Shown here in pieces: positions 1-7,265 of a DNA stretch of 10,261 nucleotides. The notes under the pieces are model-generated. The model was not told the DNA's origin. It ran no database searches and saw only the letters and a program-made list of their open reading frames with translations. This DNA comes from JALCLA01 sp965653565 (GTDB lineage: Bacteria > Pseudomonadota > Gammaproteobacteria > Xanthomonadales > Xanthomonadaceae): assembly GCA_965653565.1 (NCBI GenBank), contig CBFHAI010000088.1:1-10261 (forward strand), given 5' to 3'. The stretch's first letter is position 1; each line of letters opens with the position of its first letter. A program made the position numbers and the translations under genes.

Positions 1-45
1 AAGCAAAGAAAGTGACTCGGCCCCCGCTGAGGGGGACGAAACTCG
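1..45. repeat. GC hairpin segment CCCCC-GCTGA-GGGGG, possible xanthomonad intergenic repeat
   Basis: CCCCC (21-25) and GGGGG (31-35) pair around GCTGA, preceded by AAGCAAAGAAAGTGACTCGG and followed by ACGAAAC. I recall similar AAAGAAAGTGACTCGG plus GC-hairpin segments in intergenic regions of Xanthomonadaceae, often beside the ATTCCC palindrome, but cannot verify that here. No gene is supported in 1-163. A 107-aa frame crossing this area (12-335) encodes only the repeats and the antisense of the tRNA-binding protein gene. Confidence 0.4.
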
Positions 46-91
46 CGAAGTCGCAACATCAAACAAGAGGGAAGCGGACCGCTTCAAAGTC

Positions 92-122
92 ACTGGATTC
101 CCACCTTCGCGGGAATGACGAA
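92..122. repeat. Dispersed intergenic palindromic repeat (ATTCCC...GGGAAT type)
   Basis: The segment contains ATTCCC (97-102) and GGGAAT (111-116) around an inner C-G pair and a CTTC loop, flanked by TGG and GACGAA. This matches, from memory, a very common intergenic palindrome in many proteobacterial genomes (consensus like GGATTCCCGCCTTCGCGGGAATGACGA). Position 103 is A where the consensus has G; in minus-strand RNA this becomes a G-U wobble, so the hairpin is still paired. No U-tract follows on either strand. Multicopy status cannot be shown from one window. Confidence 0.6.
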
Positions 123-145
123 AAAAGTGAAAGCTGGCGCCCAGC
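121..145 (-). terminator. Probable rho-independent terminator after the tRNA-binding protein gene
   Basis: About 18 bases after the TAA stop, the minus strand reads GCTGGGCGCCAGC, a 5-bp stem with a 3-base loop (133-145). An alternative GGCGC/GCGCC pairing overlaps it (136-148). It is followed by TTTCACTTTTTT. Hairpin plus U-rich tail at the end of a gene run supports a terminator. The stem is short and the U-run is broken by CAC, so strength is uncertain. Confidence 0.5.
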
Positions 146-163
146 GCCGGAAACTAGTTCCGT

Positions 164-523
164 TTACGCCAAACGCGTGCCATTCGGCACGCCACGTTCA
201 ATCGTAGTGATGACGACGCCGTCATCAGTAGGAAAGCCCGTGAGCAGGAACTCGGAAACGAAAGGTCCGATCTGTTTCCTGGGGAAATTTATGACGCCGA
301 CGATCTGCCGTCCGACGAGGTCGTCTGCTTCGTAAAGTTTCCTGACTTGCGCGCTGGTCTTGCGGACGCCATGTGGGCCGAAGTCGACCCAGAGCTTCCA
401 GGCCGGTTTTCTGGCCTCCGGAAACTCTTCGACGCGCAGGACCGTGCCGGCGCAGAGGGCGACCTTCTCGAAGTCGCTCCAGCTGATTTCGGCGAATGCG
501 GTGGTTTCGCTATTTTCGCTCAT
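164..523 (-). CDS. CsaA/YgjH-like tRNA-binding domain protein
   Basis: Small protein made of a single OB-fold tRNA-binding domain (PF01588 type), like Bacillus CsaA (110 aa, chaperone-like, export related) and E. coli YgjH (110 aa). It is 119 aa, with a short N-terminal extension. Visible family features are DFEKVALCAGTVLRVEEFPEARKPAWKL with its GTV at 26-28, the KTSAQV strand (55-60), VGVINFPRKQIGPFVSEFLLTG (75-96) and the terminal VPNGT (112-116). The ATG at 523 has AAGGA 8 bases upstream and overlaps the oxidoreductase stop as ATGA. The frame stays open upstream to 925, but that part is an arginine-rich shadow of the oxidoreductase gene. The cellular role of these proteins is poorly defined; binding of tRNA or of unfolded protein is inferred from the family. 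Confidence 0.92.
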   Translation of the reverse strand: MSENSETTAFAEISWSDFEKVALCAGTVLRVEEFPEARKPAWKLWVDFGPHGVRKTSAQVRKLYEADDLVGRQIVGVINFPRKQIGPFVSEFLLTGFPTDDGVVITTIERGVPNGTRLA

Positions 524-1812
524 GCGGCTTTTCCTTCGCGATAGGCCTTCCACGTGTCCTTCCACTGCAGCCACCAATAACTGAGCTGCGCCGCGGCAAA
601 GCCAGCAGGCTTCAAGGCGGAATCCATACCGTAGGCGGCGAAATCCCGCCAGCGGGAATCGTCTTCGGCGATCGCCGATGCCAGTACCTCGCCGGCGTGC
701 GTCGTCGGCGCTACGCCGTGGCCGCCGAAGGCTTGCGCCAGCCACAGGCCTTTCTCGAGTTGCGCGATCTGCGGCATCTGGTGGCGGGCGTAGCTCATCA
801 GGCCCGACCAGGCGTACTCGGCACGAAGGCCTTCGAGTTGTGGGAAGACTTTCTTCAGATCGCGCAACAGCAGTCGCTGCACGTCCTGCGCGGAACGGTC
901 GCGTACCGCGATGCGGCCGCCCCACAACAGTCGCGTGTCGGGCAGCGGACGGTAGTAGTCGAACGCGAAACGCGTGTCGTAGATCGCGGCCTGGGTCCGC
1001 AGCACGTCACCCAGTCGCGCGCCGAGCGGTTCGGTGACCATCACATAGGTCGCGATCGGCAGCACGGCGGAATCGACGTCGCGGCGCAGTCGCGCAAGAT
1101 AGCCACCGCAGGCCAGCACCACCTGCTCGGCGTGAATCTCGCCGCTCGGCGTCCGTACCCGCCAGCCGCCGACCGCCGCTTCGAGCGAGATCGCCGGGCA
1201 GTTCTCGTGGATGGCGACGCCCTGCTCCTCCGCCGCGCGCGCGATACCGAGCGCGTAATTCAACGGATGGAAATGAAACGCCTGCGGTTCGAACAGCGCG
1301 TCGGAGTAGCGCTGCGATTTCACCCGCTCGCGCAGCGCGGCCTGCTCGACCCACTGCCAGTCGACACCATAGTGCTCGGCGAGCAGCCGTTGCCGGTCGA
1401 GCAAGACGTTCCTGTCGCGAAACCAGTTGACCCACAGCACGCCTGCATCGCGACGGTCGCAATCGATGCCATAGCGTTCGCTGCGGTGGCGAATCAGCTC
1501 GACCGCATCGAGCGTGCCGCGATACATCGCGCGTGCGCGTTCGGGCCCAAGTTCGCGCAGCAACGCATCTTCGCCGCGCGAATATCCGCCGAACACGAGG
1601 CCGCCGTTGCGGCCGGACGCGCCGTGCGCGATGCGCTGGGATTCGAGCACGACCACATCGCGCAGGCCACGCTCCGCCAACCCGAGTGCCGCATTCAGAC
1701 CGGCAAAGCCCGCACCGATCACGCACACGCGGGCCTCGCGTTTGCCGCTCAGTGGCGGGCGCTCGGGTGCGGCGTTCGCCGTGGCGCGGTAGTAGTTGTC
1801 CTGCAGCGTCAT
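520..1812 (-). CDS. FAD-dependent oxidoreductase of the DAO family, PuuB/OrdL-like
   Basis: Flavoprotein of the D-amino-acid oxidase (PF01266) fold. Closest in pattern are gamma-glutamylputrescine oxidase (PuuB) and related OrdL-type amine oxidases, which oxidise a secondary or primary amine to an imine or aldehyde. The 430 aa start with a short family-type leader (DNYYRATAN), then the dinucleotide-binding VCVIGAGFAGLNAA (29-42; GxGxxG at 33-38) and the ribose-binding Glu57 in VVVLES. Next come ASGRNGG (65-71), a common position for FAD contact in this family, VVLACGGYL (231-239), and the C-terminal FAD motif AFGGHGVAPTTHAGEVLA (361-378). The ATG at 1812 has a weak GGA 8 bases upstream and lies 66 bases after galU. 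Its TGA overlaps the next ATG (ATGA). No other polyamine-catabolism gene is visible, so the substrate is unknown. Confidence 0.9.
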   Translation of the reverse strand: MTLQDNYYRATANAAPERPPLSGKREARVCVIGAGFAGLNAALGLAERGLRDVVVLESQRIAHGASGRNGGLVFGGYSRGEDALLRELGPERARAMYRGTLDAVELIRHRSERYGIDCDRRDAGVLWVNWFRDRNVLLDRQRLLAEHYGVDWQWVEQAALRERVKSQRYSDALFEPQAFHFHPLNYALGIARAAEEQGVAIHENCPAISLEAAVGGWRVRTPSGEIHAEQVVLACGGYLARLRRDVDSAVLPIATYVMVTEPLGARLGDVLRTQAAIYDTRFAFDYYRPLPDTRLLWGGRIAVRDRSAQDVQRLLLRDLKKVFPQLEGLRAEYAWSGLMSYARHQMPQIAQLEKGLWLAQAFGGHGVAPTTHAGEVLASAIAEDDSRWRDFAAYGMDSALKPAGFAAAQLSYWWLQWKDTWKAYREGKAA

Positions 1813-1878
1813 GCGATCGTTCCGTACACGGCGAATTGCGCGGAGGCGCTTCCGCCACCGTCGCCCGCTGGAATCAGG

Positions 1879-2763
1879 TCACCGCGTCTCGGCGAGCGCC
1901 GCGCGCATGTATTCGCGCGCTTCGTCGGCCAGATCGTCGTGATCGAGCGCGTAGCGGATCGTAGCTTCGATCAATCCGATGCGGCTGCCGCAGTCGAAGC
2001 GGCGGCCCTGGAAGCGATACGCCATCGCGCGTTCTTCCTTCAGCAGCGCGGCGATGCCGTCGGTGAGCTGGATTTCGCCGCCGGTGCCGGCGCGCGTGCG
2101 TTCGAGCAGCGGGAAGATGCGTGGGCTCAGCACATAACGACCGACGACGGCCAGCGTGCTCGGCGCCACTTCCGGCCGCGGCTTCTCGACGATCGCGTCG
2201 ATCGGCCCGTGCCGGCCGCTGAAGGCTTGCGTGGCGACGATGCCGTAGCTGGCGGTCTGTTCGCGCGGCACGTCCTGCACGGCGATGACGCTCGCGTTTT
2301 CGGCGGCCGCAAGGTCGGTCATCTGCTTGAGCGCGCCCGGACCGGTGTTCCAGATCAGATCGTCCGGCAACAGCACGGCGAACGGTTCGTCGCCGATCAC
2401 GGGGCGCGCGCACAGCACGGCGTGGCCCAATCCCAGCGCTTCGGCCTGCGTCACGAACACGGCGCGCACGTGCGGCGGCAGTACGTCGCGGATCAGCGCC
2501 AACAGTTCGCTTTTGCCGGCCTTTTCGAGCTTCTTTTCGAGTTCGTAGGCCTTGTCGAAGTAATCGGCGACGGCGTGCTTGTAGCGATTGGTGATGAAAA
2601 CCAGGGTGTCGCAGCCGGCTTCGATCGCTTCGTCCACGGCGTACTGGATCAGCGGCTTGTCGACCACCGGCAGCATTTCCTTCGGTACGGTCTTAGTGGC
2701 CGGAAGGAATCGCGTGCCGAGGCCTGCGACGGGGAACACTGCCTTGCGAACTCGCTGGAACAT
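1879..2763 (-). CDS. galU: UTP-glucose-1-phosphate uridylyltransferase
   Basis: Makes UDP-glucose from UTP and glucose-1-phosphate, feeding lipopolysaccharide core, capsule or exopolysaccharide and UDP-sugar synthesis in the cytoplasm. The 294-aa product (E. coli 302) has the nucleotidyltransferase signature AGLGTRFLPATKTVPKEMLP (13-32) with VDKPLIQY after it. It also has QAEALGLGHAV (106-116), the metal-binding LPDD (132-135), VEKP (192-195), GGEIQLTD (228-235) and FDCGS (256-260), all typical of bacterial GalU. The start is the ATG at 2763, with GGAG 5 bases before it, giving MFQRVRKAVFPVAG. An in-frame TTG at 2778 is less likely. It lies 40 bases after the dehydratase gene and is probably co-transcribed with it. 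The gene is complete with no unusual residues. Confidence 0.97.
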   Translation of the reverse strand: MFQRVRKAVFPVAGLGTRFLPATKTVPKEMLPVVDKPLIQYAVDEAIEAGCDTLVFITNRYKHAVADYFDKAYELEKKLEKAGKSELLALIRDVLPPHVRAVFVTQAEALGLGHAVLCARPVIGDEPFAVLLPDDLIWNTGPGALKQMTDLAAAENASVIAVQDVPREQTASYGIVATQAFSGRHGPIDAIVEKPRPEVAPSTLAVVGRYVLSPRIFPLLERTRAGTGGEIQLTDGIAALLKEERAMAYRFQGRRFDCGSRIGLIEATIRYALDHDDLADEAREYMRAALAETR

Positions 2764-2783
2764 CTTCACTCCGGACAAAACGT

Positions 2784-2799
2784 CGCGCCGACCGGCGCG
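2784..2799 (-). terminator. Short hairpin between dehydratase gene and galU (weak terminator or attenuator candidate)
   Basis: The inverted repeat CGCGCCG/CGGCGCG lies around two bases, and on the minus strand it is followed by ACGTTTTG. It occupies most of the 40-base gap before the galU ATG. The U-run is only four bases and the tight loop would force the inner pairs open, so termination would be weak. The galU ribosome-binding site lies just downstream. Low confidence that it has a function. Confidence 0.25.
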
Positions 2800-2803
2800 T
2801 GAA

Positions 2804-4687
2804 TCATTGGGCGCGGCGGCTCAGTGCAACCACGTCGCTGTGGCCGTCGTTGCGCGTGTACTCGGGCACCAGCTCGCGCAGCAGACGTTCGAGTTCGGGC
2901 TGATCGAAACGCAGCGCCGCCTGGCGCGCGCGCGCCAACGCCGCTTCGAGCGAGGCGCGCGGCAATTCGCGCGGCTGCGCCAACACGATCTTCGGGTGGC
3001 TGGTGGCCTGATAACTTTCCTGTTCGTGGAACAGTTCCTCGAAGAGCTTCTCGCCGGGGCGAAGACCGGTGTAGACGATGGCCACGTCGCGCTCCGGCAG
3101 CTTGCCGGTGAGGCGGATCATCTGTTCGGCCAGGTAGCGGATGCGCACCGGCTCGCCCATGTCGAGCGCGAAGATCTCGCCGCCCTGCCCCAATGCGACG
3201 GCCTGCAAAATGAGCTGGCAGGCTTCGGGAATCGTCATGAAATAGCGCGTGATTTCCGGATGCGTCACCGTCACCGGGCCGCCGCGGCGGATCTGTTCGC
3301 GGAACAGCGGCACCACGCTGCCGGCCGAATCGAGCACGTTGCCGAAGCGCACCGTGACGAAACGCGTATCACTTTCGCGTGCCAGCGCCTGACACAGCAT
3401 TTCGGCCACGCGTTTGCTCGCGCCCATCACATTGGTCGGGTTGACGGCCTTGTCGGTGGAGATCAGCGCGAAGCTCTCGACGCCGTAGCGGATGCACGCA
3501 AGCGCCAGCGTCTGCGTCGCCAGCACGTTGTTGCGCACGGCTTCGCGCGTCTGTTCTTCGAGCAGCGGCACATGCTTGTAGGCGGCCGCATGGAAAACCG
3601 TCTGCGGCCGCGCCAGCGTCAGCGCGTGTTCGCAGGTGGCCGGATCGCCGCAGTCGCCGAGCACGCCGCGCAGCAGCAGGTCGGGGAATTCGGCGCGCAG
3701 CTCCTGCTCGATGCGATAAAGGTTGTACTCCGACAGTTCGATCAAGGTCAGCGATTCGACGCCCAGGCGCGCGATCTGCCGGCACAGTTCCGAACCGATC
3801 GAACCGCCGCCGCCGCTGATCAGCACGCGTTTGCCCGACAATCCGGTGCGGATCGCGGTCCAGTCGAGCGACACCGGATCGCGGCCGAGCAAATCTTCGA
3901 TCGCGACTTCTTTGAGTTCGTTGAAACTCGAGCGGCCTTCGACCACATCCTGCAGACGCGGCACGGTGCGGAACGGCAAACCGGTGGCTTCGCACAATTC
4001 GACGACGCGCTGCATCTGCTGGTTGCTGGCGCTCGGCATCGCGATCAACAGCATTTCGGCCGCGACTTCGCGCGCGAGTTCGTCGAGCCGGTGCAGTTCG
4101 CCGAGCACCGGCACGCCGTGCACCTTGGCACCACGCAACGCGCGGTTGTCGTCGAGAAAACCGACCGGCGTATAGCGATTCTCGCGGCGCAGTTCGCGCG
4201 CCAGGGCTTCGCCGGCGCGGCCCGCGCCGAGCACCAGTACGCGGCGCGCCGGTTCGCGATGCTGGAAGTCGTAGCGGCTGTCTTTCCAGAAGCGGTACAA
4301 CATGCGCGGGCCGCCGAGGAACAGTAGCAGCGTCGCCGGGTAGATCAGCAGCACCGAACGCGGCACGCCTTCGAGGCGATTGAGCACGAACAGCGACAGC
4401 GTGATCGCCAGCGAACCGAAGGCACCCGCGCGCGCGATGTTCCACAGATCGGGAAGGCTGGCGAAGCGCCACAGCCCGCGATAAAGCCCGGTCCAGTACA
4501 ACACCACGCCCTGCGCGATCAGCACCACCGGCAGTTCGGCGGCGAACAGTGAAACGATTTCGGCTTCCGAACGCAGCGCGAAACGCACCAGGTTGGTGAC
4601 GTACCAGGCCAGCCACACCATGACCAGGTCGTGCACCACCACCGCCAGGCGCGGGTGGATCGAAGCGATGAGCCGCGTCGCGCCCAT
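2804..4687 (-). CDS. WbpM/CapD-type membrane-bound UDP-GlcNAc 4,6-dehydratase (nucleoside-diphosphate-sugar epimerase/dehydratase)
   Basis: Large extended SDR enzyme of the WbpM/CapD/PglF family. Members convert UDP-GlcNAc to UDP-4-keto-6-deoxy sugars, the first step toward QuiNAc, FucNAc or bacillosamine. The 627-aa product has four N-terminal membrane segments (about 17-37, 50-68, 86-103, 111-126). A first Rossmann domain carries LGAGRAG (153-159). The catalytic SDR domain begins near 285 with SGGGGSIGSE (291-300). The active-site segment STDKAVNPTNVMGASK (410-425) has Met in place of the usual SDR Tyr (MxxxK), which is normal for this subfamily. LRPGEKLFEEL (542-552) is also conserved. The ATG at 4687 overlaps the upstream gene's TGA by one base and leads straight into the membrane domain; extension to 4900 would only read through that gene in another frame. 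WbpM is 665 aa, so the length fits. Confidence 0.94.
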   Translation of the reverse strand: MGATRLIASIHPRLAVVVHDLVMVWLAWYVTNLVRFALRSEAEIVSLFAAELPVVLIAQGVVLYWTGLYRGLWRFASLPDLWNIARAGAFGSLAITLSLFVLNRLEGVPRSVLLIYPATLLLFLGGPRMLYRFWKDSRYDFQHREPARRVLVLGAGRAGEALARELRRENRYTPVGFLDDNRALRGAKVHGVPVLGELHRLDELAREVAAEMLLIAMPSASNQQMQRVVELCEATGLPFRTVPRLQDVVEGRSSFNELKEVAIEDLLGRDPVSLDWTAIRTGLSGKRVLISGGGGSIGSELCRQIARLGVESLTLIELSEYNLYRIEQELRAEFPDLLLRGVLGDCGDPATCEHALTLARPQTVFHAAAYKHVPLLEEQTREAVRNNVLATQTLALACIRYGVESFALISTDKAVNPTNVMGASKRVAEMLCQALARESDTRFVTVRFGNVLDSAGSVVPLFREQIRRGGPVTVTHPEITRYFMTIPEACQLILQAVALGQGGEIFALDMGEPVRIRYLAEQMIRLTGKLPERDVAIVYTGLRPGEKLFEELFHEQESYQATSHPKIVLAQPRELPRASLEAALARARQAALRFDQPELERLLRELVPEYTRNDGHSDVVALSRRAQ

Positions 4688-5715
4688 CAGGCCGACGCTC
4701 CGCGCGGACGGCGACGTGCGAGCGAACGCTTCGCGCCGAGCCAGACCGCCGCGCCCGACGCGAACACGCCCGCGGCCAGCCAAACGGACCACGCCGGATT
4801 CGAGCGCATCAGCCAGAGCACGGGCATCACCACGAGGAGAGTCCAGAACAAATAGAGCGAAGTCACGAAGGTGTGGCTGCGGCCGCGGCGCACCAGCCAC
4901 TGATAAAGATGTTCGCGATGCGGATTATACCAACGCCGTCCGCGCAACATCCGGTTGGCGAGCGTGAGGCCGGCATCGAGCAGTAGGACGCTGGCGACGA
5001 GCGCCGCCCCCAGCGCATCGACCGCACCGCTCGCCTGCGCCTGCAGCAGCAGCGCACCGCAGGCGAATCCGAGTCCGCCGCTGCCGACATCGCCGAGGAA
5101 TATTTTCGCGCGCGGAAAATTGAACGGCAGAAAGCCGAGGCACGCGCCGAGCAGGACCGCCGCGAGCAGGCTCCACTCGGGCGCTCCCGCTACACCGAAC
5201 AGCAGCATCGCGCACAGGGCCACGGCGGCGCTTTGCGTGGCGATCAACCCGTTGATCCCGTCCATGAAATTCCAGAAATTGATCGCGGTGGCGAGCAGCA
5301 TCACTTGCAGGAACGCGATTGGTACCGACAGTTCCATCGCGCCATGACGCGGCAGCGACCACACGAAAATCGTCGACGCGGCCAGATGCACTGCAAGCCG
5401 CAGCAGCGCCGACAGCGGTCGATGGTCGTCGATCCATCCGATCGTCGCGACCAGCGCCAGCCCGACGCCGAACGGAATGCCCGAACCTTGCGCGAGCGAG
5501 CCGTCCCATACCAGCCAACCGGTAGAAACCAGCATCACGACGACGATTCCGACCCCGCCGCCGCGCGGCGTCGGCGCCCCATGGCTGCGACGTCCGCCGG
5601 GCAGATCCAGCATCGCGCGGCGGTGCGCGTAGGCGATCGCTGCGATGGTGAGCAGGGCACTGCCGACACCGGCGAGGCCGATCGTCAGCAGCCAGCGTGT
5701 CAGCTCCGCCGTCAC
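4687..5715 (-). CDS. Glycosyltransferase family 4, WecA/WbpL-type undecaprenyl-phosphate sugar-1-phosphate transferase
   Basis: Polytopic membrane enzyme of the MraY/WecA superfamily. It would transfer an N-acetylhexosamine-1-phosphate from a UDP-sugar to undecaprenyl phosphate and so start an O-antigen or similar glycan. The 342 aa hold about ten hydrophobic segments and the family motifs: SHGAPTPRGGG (44-54), the Asp pair in GWIDD (96-97), NFWNFMDGINGL (146-157), FLGDVGSG (206-213) and the cytoplasmic His motif HREHLYQ (266-272). MraY itself is unlikely because the gene sits beside a WbpM-like dehydratase and the motifs resemble WecA/WbpL. The start is GTG at 5715, 4 bases after the lapB TAA, with AGGCGAG upstream. 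The stop TGA shares one base with the next ATG (TGATG). The sugar transferred cannot be read from the sequence, so no symbol is given. Confidence 0.92.
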   Translation of the reverse strand: MTAELTRWLLTIGLAGVGSALLTIAAIAYAHRRAMLDLPGGRRSHGAPTPRGGGVGIVVVMLVSTGWLVWDGSLAQGSGIPFGVGLALVATIGWIDDHRPLSALLRLAVHLAASTIFVWSLPRHGAMELSVPIAFLQVMLLATAINFWNFMDGINGLIATQSAAVALCAMLLFGVAGAPEWSLLAAVLLGACLGFLPFNFPRAKIFLGDVGSGGLGFACGALLLQAQASGAVDALGAALVASVLLLDAGLTLANRMLRGRRWYNPHREHLYQWLVRRGRSHTFVTSLYLFWTLLVVMPVLWLMRSNPAWSVWLAAGVFASGAAVWLGAKRSLARRRPRGASA

Positions 5716-5719
5716 CCGG

Positions 5720-6892
5720 TTACTCGCCTGTCGGCCCGTGGATCGGCTTCACCGTGCCCCAGTTCTTGCAGCTCGGACATTGCCAGTGATGCGCACGCGC
5801 GCCAAAGCCGCAGCGCCCGCAGCGATAGGCCGGCGTGCCGGCGACCAGTTGTTCGGTGAGCTGCTTGAGCACGAGCAGACTGTCGCGTTCTTCCGGCCGG
5901 CTTTGCGCCAGGCTCAGTTCGATCAGCGCGCCCTGCCCGCGCACCGACGGACGCTGGCGCAACTGGCGCGTGAGGAATTCGGCGGCGGCGTCGCGGCCTT
6001 CGTCCTGTTCGATCAGGCGCGTCTGTGCCAGCAGCGCCGACACGCCCGGATAGCGTTCGATCATTTCGGCCAGGAACGAGCGCGCCCGCGCGCGCTCGCC
6101 GCGGCGCTCGTAGCAGCCGAGCAGCGATTTCAAGAATTCCGGCAGATACTCGACATCGTGCCGCGCCACGCGCTCGAAGGCGCGGATCGCGGCCTGGTCG
6201 TTGCCGGCGGCCAGTTCGAGCTGGCCTTCGACAATGCCGGCGCGGATGCAGTGCGTGTCGTCGGCGTAGGCCGCCGCGAGGAACGTGCGCGCGGCCTGGA
6301 TATCGCCCACCGAACGTGCTTGTTCTGCCAGCTCGCACTGGAACTGCGCGATCAGTTTGCCCATCGGCTCGCCGGTGGCGGTTTCGTAACGGCGCGCGTG
6401 CTCGATCGCTTTTTTCCAGTCACGCTCCTGCTGGTAGATCGAGATCAGGTGCTTGAGCGCCTGCGGCACCGAGGCATTGAGCTTCACCATGTCGGCGAAC
6501 AGCGTTTCGGCGCGATCGAGCAGGCCGGCGCGCATGAAATCCTCACCCAACTCCAAGACGGCCTGGGTGCGTTGTTCTTCGGTCAACTTGGGGCGCGCGA
6601 TCAGATTCTGATGCACACGGATGGCGCGATCGACCTCGCCGCGGCGGCGGAACAGATTGCCGAGCGCGAAGTGCGTTTCGACCGTGCCCTTGTCGACTTC
6701 GGCGATTTCGAGGAACACCTCGATCGCCTTGTCGGGCTGCTCGTTCAACAGGAAATTCAGGCCGCGGAAATAGGTGGTCGACAGGCGGCTGACCTGCGCG
6801 CCGCGCTGGCGTTCGGAGGCGCGCCGGCCGATGTACCAGCCCGAGGCCGCCGCCACCGGCAACAACAGGAACAGCAACAGCGATTCGCTCAC
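5720..6892 (-). CDS. lapB: Lipopolysaccharide assembly protein LapB (TPR protein with zinc ribbon)
   Basis: Inner-membrane-anchored TPR protein that in E. coli (YciM) promotes degradation of LpxC by FtsH and so balances lipid A against phospholipid synthesis. The product is 390 aa (E. coli 389). An N-terminal membrane anchor (about 4-21) is followed by YFRGLNFLLNEQPDKAIEVF, where the TPR array starts at about residue 41; helical repeats continue to about 350. A rubredoxin-like zinc ribbon near the C-terminus has Cys358, Cys361, Cys372 and Cys375 (CGRC and CPSC). The start is the GTG at 6892: it gives MSESLLLFLLLP, has GGA 6 bases upstream, and forms a GTGA overlap with lapA. The open frame runs further upstream to 7366, but that extension overlaps lapA and looks non-coding. 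The gene is complete. Confidence 0.95.
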   Translation of the reverse strand: MSESLLLFLLLPVAAASGWYIGRRASERQRGAQVSRLSTTYFRGLNFLLNEQPDKAIEVFLEIAEVDKGTVETHFALGNLFRRRGEVDRAIRVHQNLIARPKLTEEQRTQAVLELGEDFMRAGLLDRAETLFADMVKLNASVPQALKHLISIYQQERDWKKAIEHARRYETATGEPMGKLIAQFQCELAEQARSVGDIQAARTFLAAAYADDTHCIRAGIVEGQLELAAGNDQAAIRAFERVARHDVEYLPEFLKSLLGCYERRGERARARSFLAEMIERYPGVSALLAQTRLIEQDEGRDAAAEFLTRQLRQRPSVRGQGALIELSLAQSRPEERDSLLVLKQLTEQLVAGTPAYRCGRCGFGARAHHWQCPSCKNWGTVKPIHGPTGE

Positions 6893-7212
6893 GGGCGATC
6901 CGCGGGCAGGACCATCAGGTCGGTGGAAGAAGACGGCACGACGTCGGGGCTCGGCTGCACCGGCGCGGGCGCCTTGGCCTGCTGACGGCGCGTGCGCGCG
7001 AGCCGGCGCTGCAGCGGCCAGACCACGCCGATCACCACCGCCAGGCCGCCGAACAGCGCGCCGGCGAAGGCGGCGACGAGCAAGGCGGCACCGAGCGAAG
7101 CCGATACCGACATCGCATAGAAATCGACCGAAACGGCCTGCGGATTGAGCGCACCGAACAGGATGCCGAGCGCCGCGCAGGCGATGGCCAGGGCGAGGAA
7201 AACCAGACGCAT
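6889..7212 (-). CDS. lapA: Lipopolysaccharide assembly protein LapA domain protein (DUF1049)
   Basis: Small inner-membrane partner of LapB. In E. coli LapA and LapB act in lipopolysaccharide assembly and in the FtsH-dependent control of LpxC. The 107-aa product has two hydrophobic segments (about 3-22 and 39-66) separated by the family-type segment GALNPQAVSVDFY. A basic stretch follows (PLQRRLARTRRQQ, 66-78), then a Pro/Ser-rich cytoplasmic tail of about 30 residues. E. coli LapA is 102 aa, so the size fits. The ATG at 7212 has an AGGAG 12 bases upstream, a longer spacing than ideal. The TGA stop overlaps the lapB GTG by 4 bases (GTGA), indicating coupling. Identification rests on topology, size and position next to lapB. 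Confidence 0.92.
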   Translation of the reverse strand: MRLVFLALAIACAALGILFGALNPQAVSVDFYAMSVSASLGAALLVAAFAGALFGGLAVVIGVVWPLQRRLARTRRQQAKAPAPVQPSPDVVPSSSTDLMVLPADRP

Positions 7213-7265
7213 GGGGGTGGCGCACTCCTGCGGTCAGGGGTGCACAGCTTAGCCGATGGGAAGAA

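Noticed and set aside
12..335. 107-codon plus-strand ORF at the left end
   Set aside because: Its sequence is the translation of two intergenic hairpin repeats plus antisense of the tRNA-binding protein gene.
524..925. N-terminal extension of the tRNA-binding protein to 253 aa
   Set aside because: The extension is arginine-rich out-of-frame reading of the oxidoreductase gene. The ATG at 523 has a good AAGGA and matches the family length.
1840..1855. GCGGA/TCCGC inverted repeat between galU and the oxidoreductase gene
   Set aside because: Only 5 bp with no U-tract; a repeat like this is common by chance in DNA of this composition.
496..2802. 768-codon open frame on the plus strand, opposite the oxidoreductase and galU genes
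   Set aside because: It is antisense to two genes with full family motifs and crosses the gap between them. Its product is rich in Arg, Ala, His and Gln with no recognisable domain. Long antisense frames are expected where high-GC codon bias removes stops.
2588..4327. 579-codon plus-strand frame opposite the dehydratase gene
   Set aside because: Antisense shadow with no domain or good start context; the minus-strand gene has all catalytic motifs.
5645..6985. 446-codon plus-strand frame opposite lapB
   Set aside because: Antisense of the lapB TPR region, low-complexity Arg/Ala/Gln-rich product, no family match recognised.
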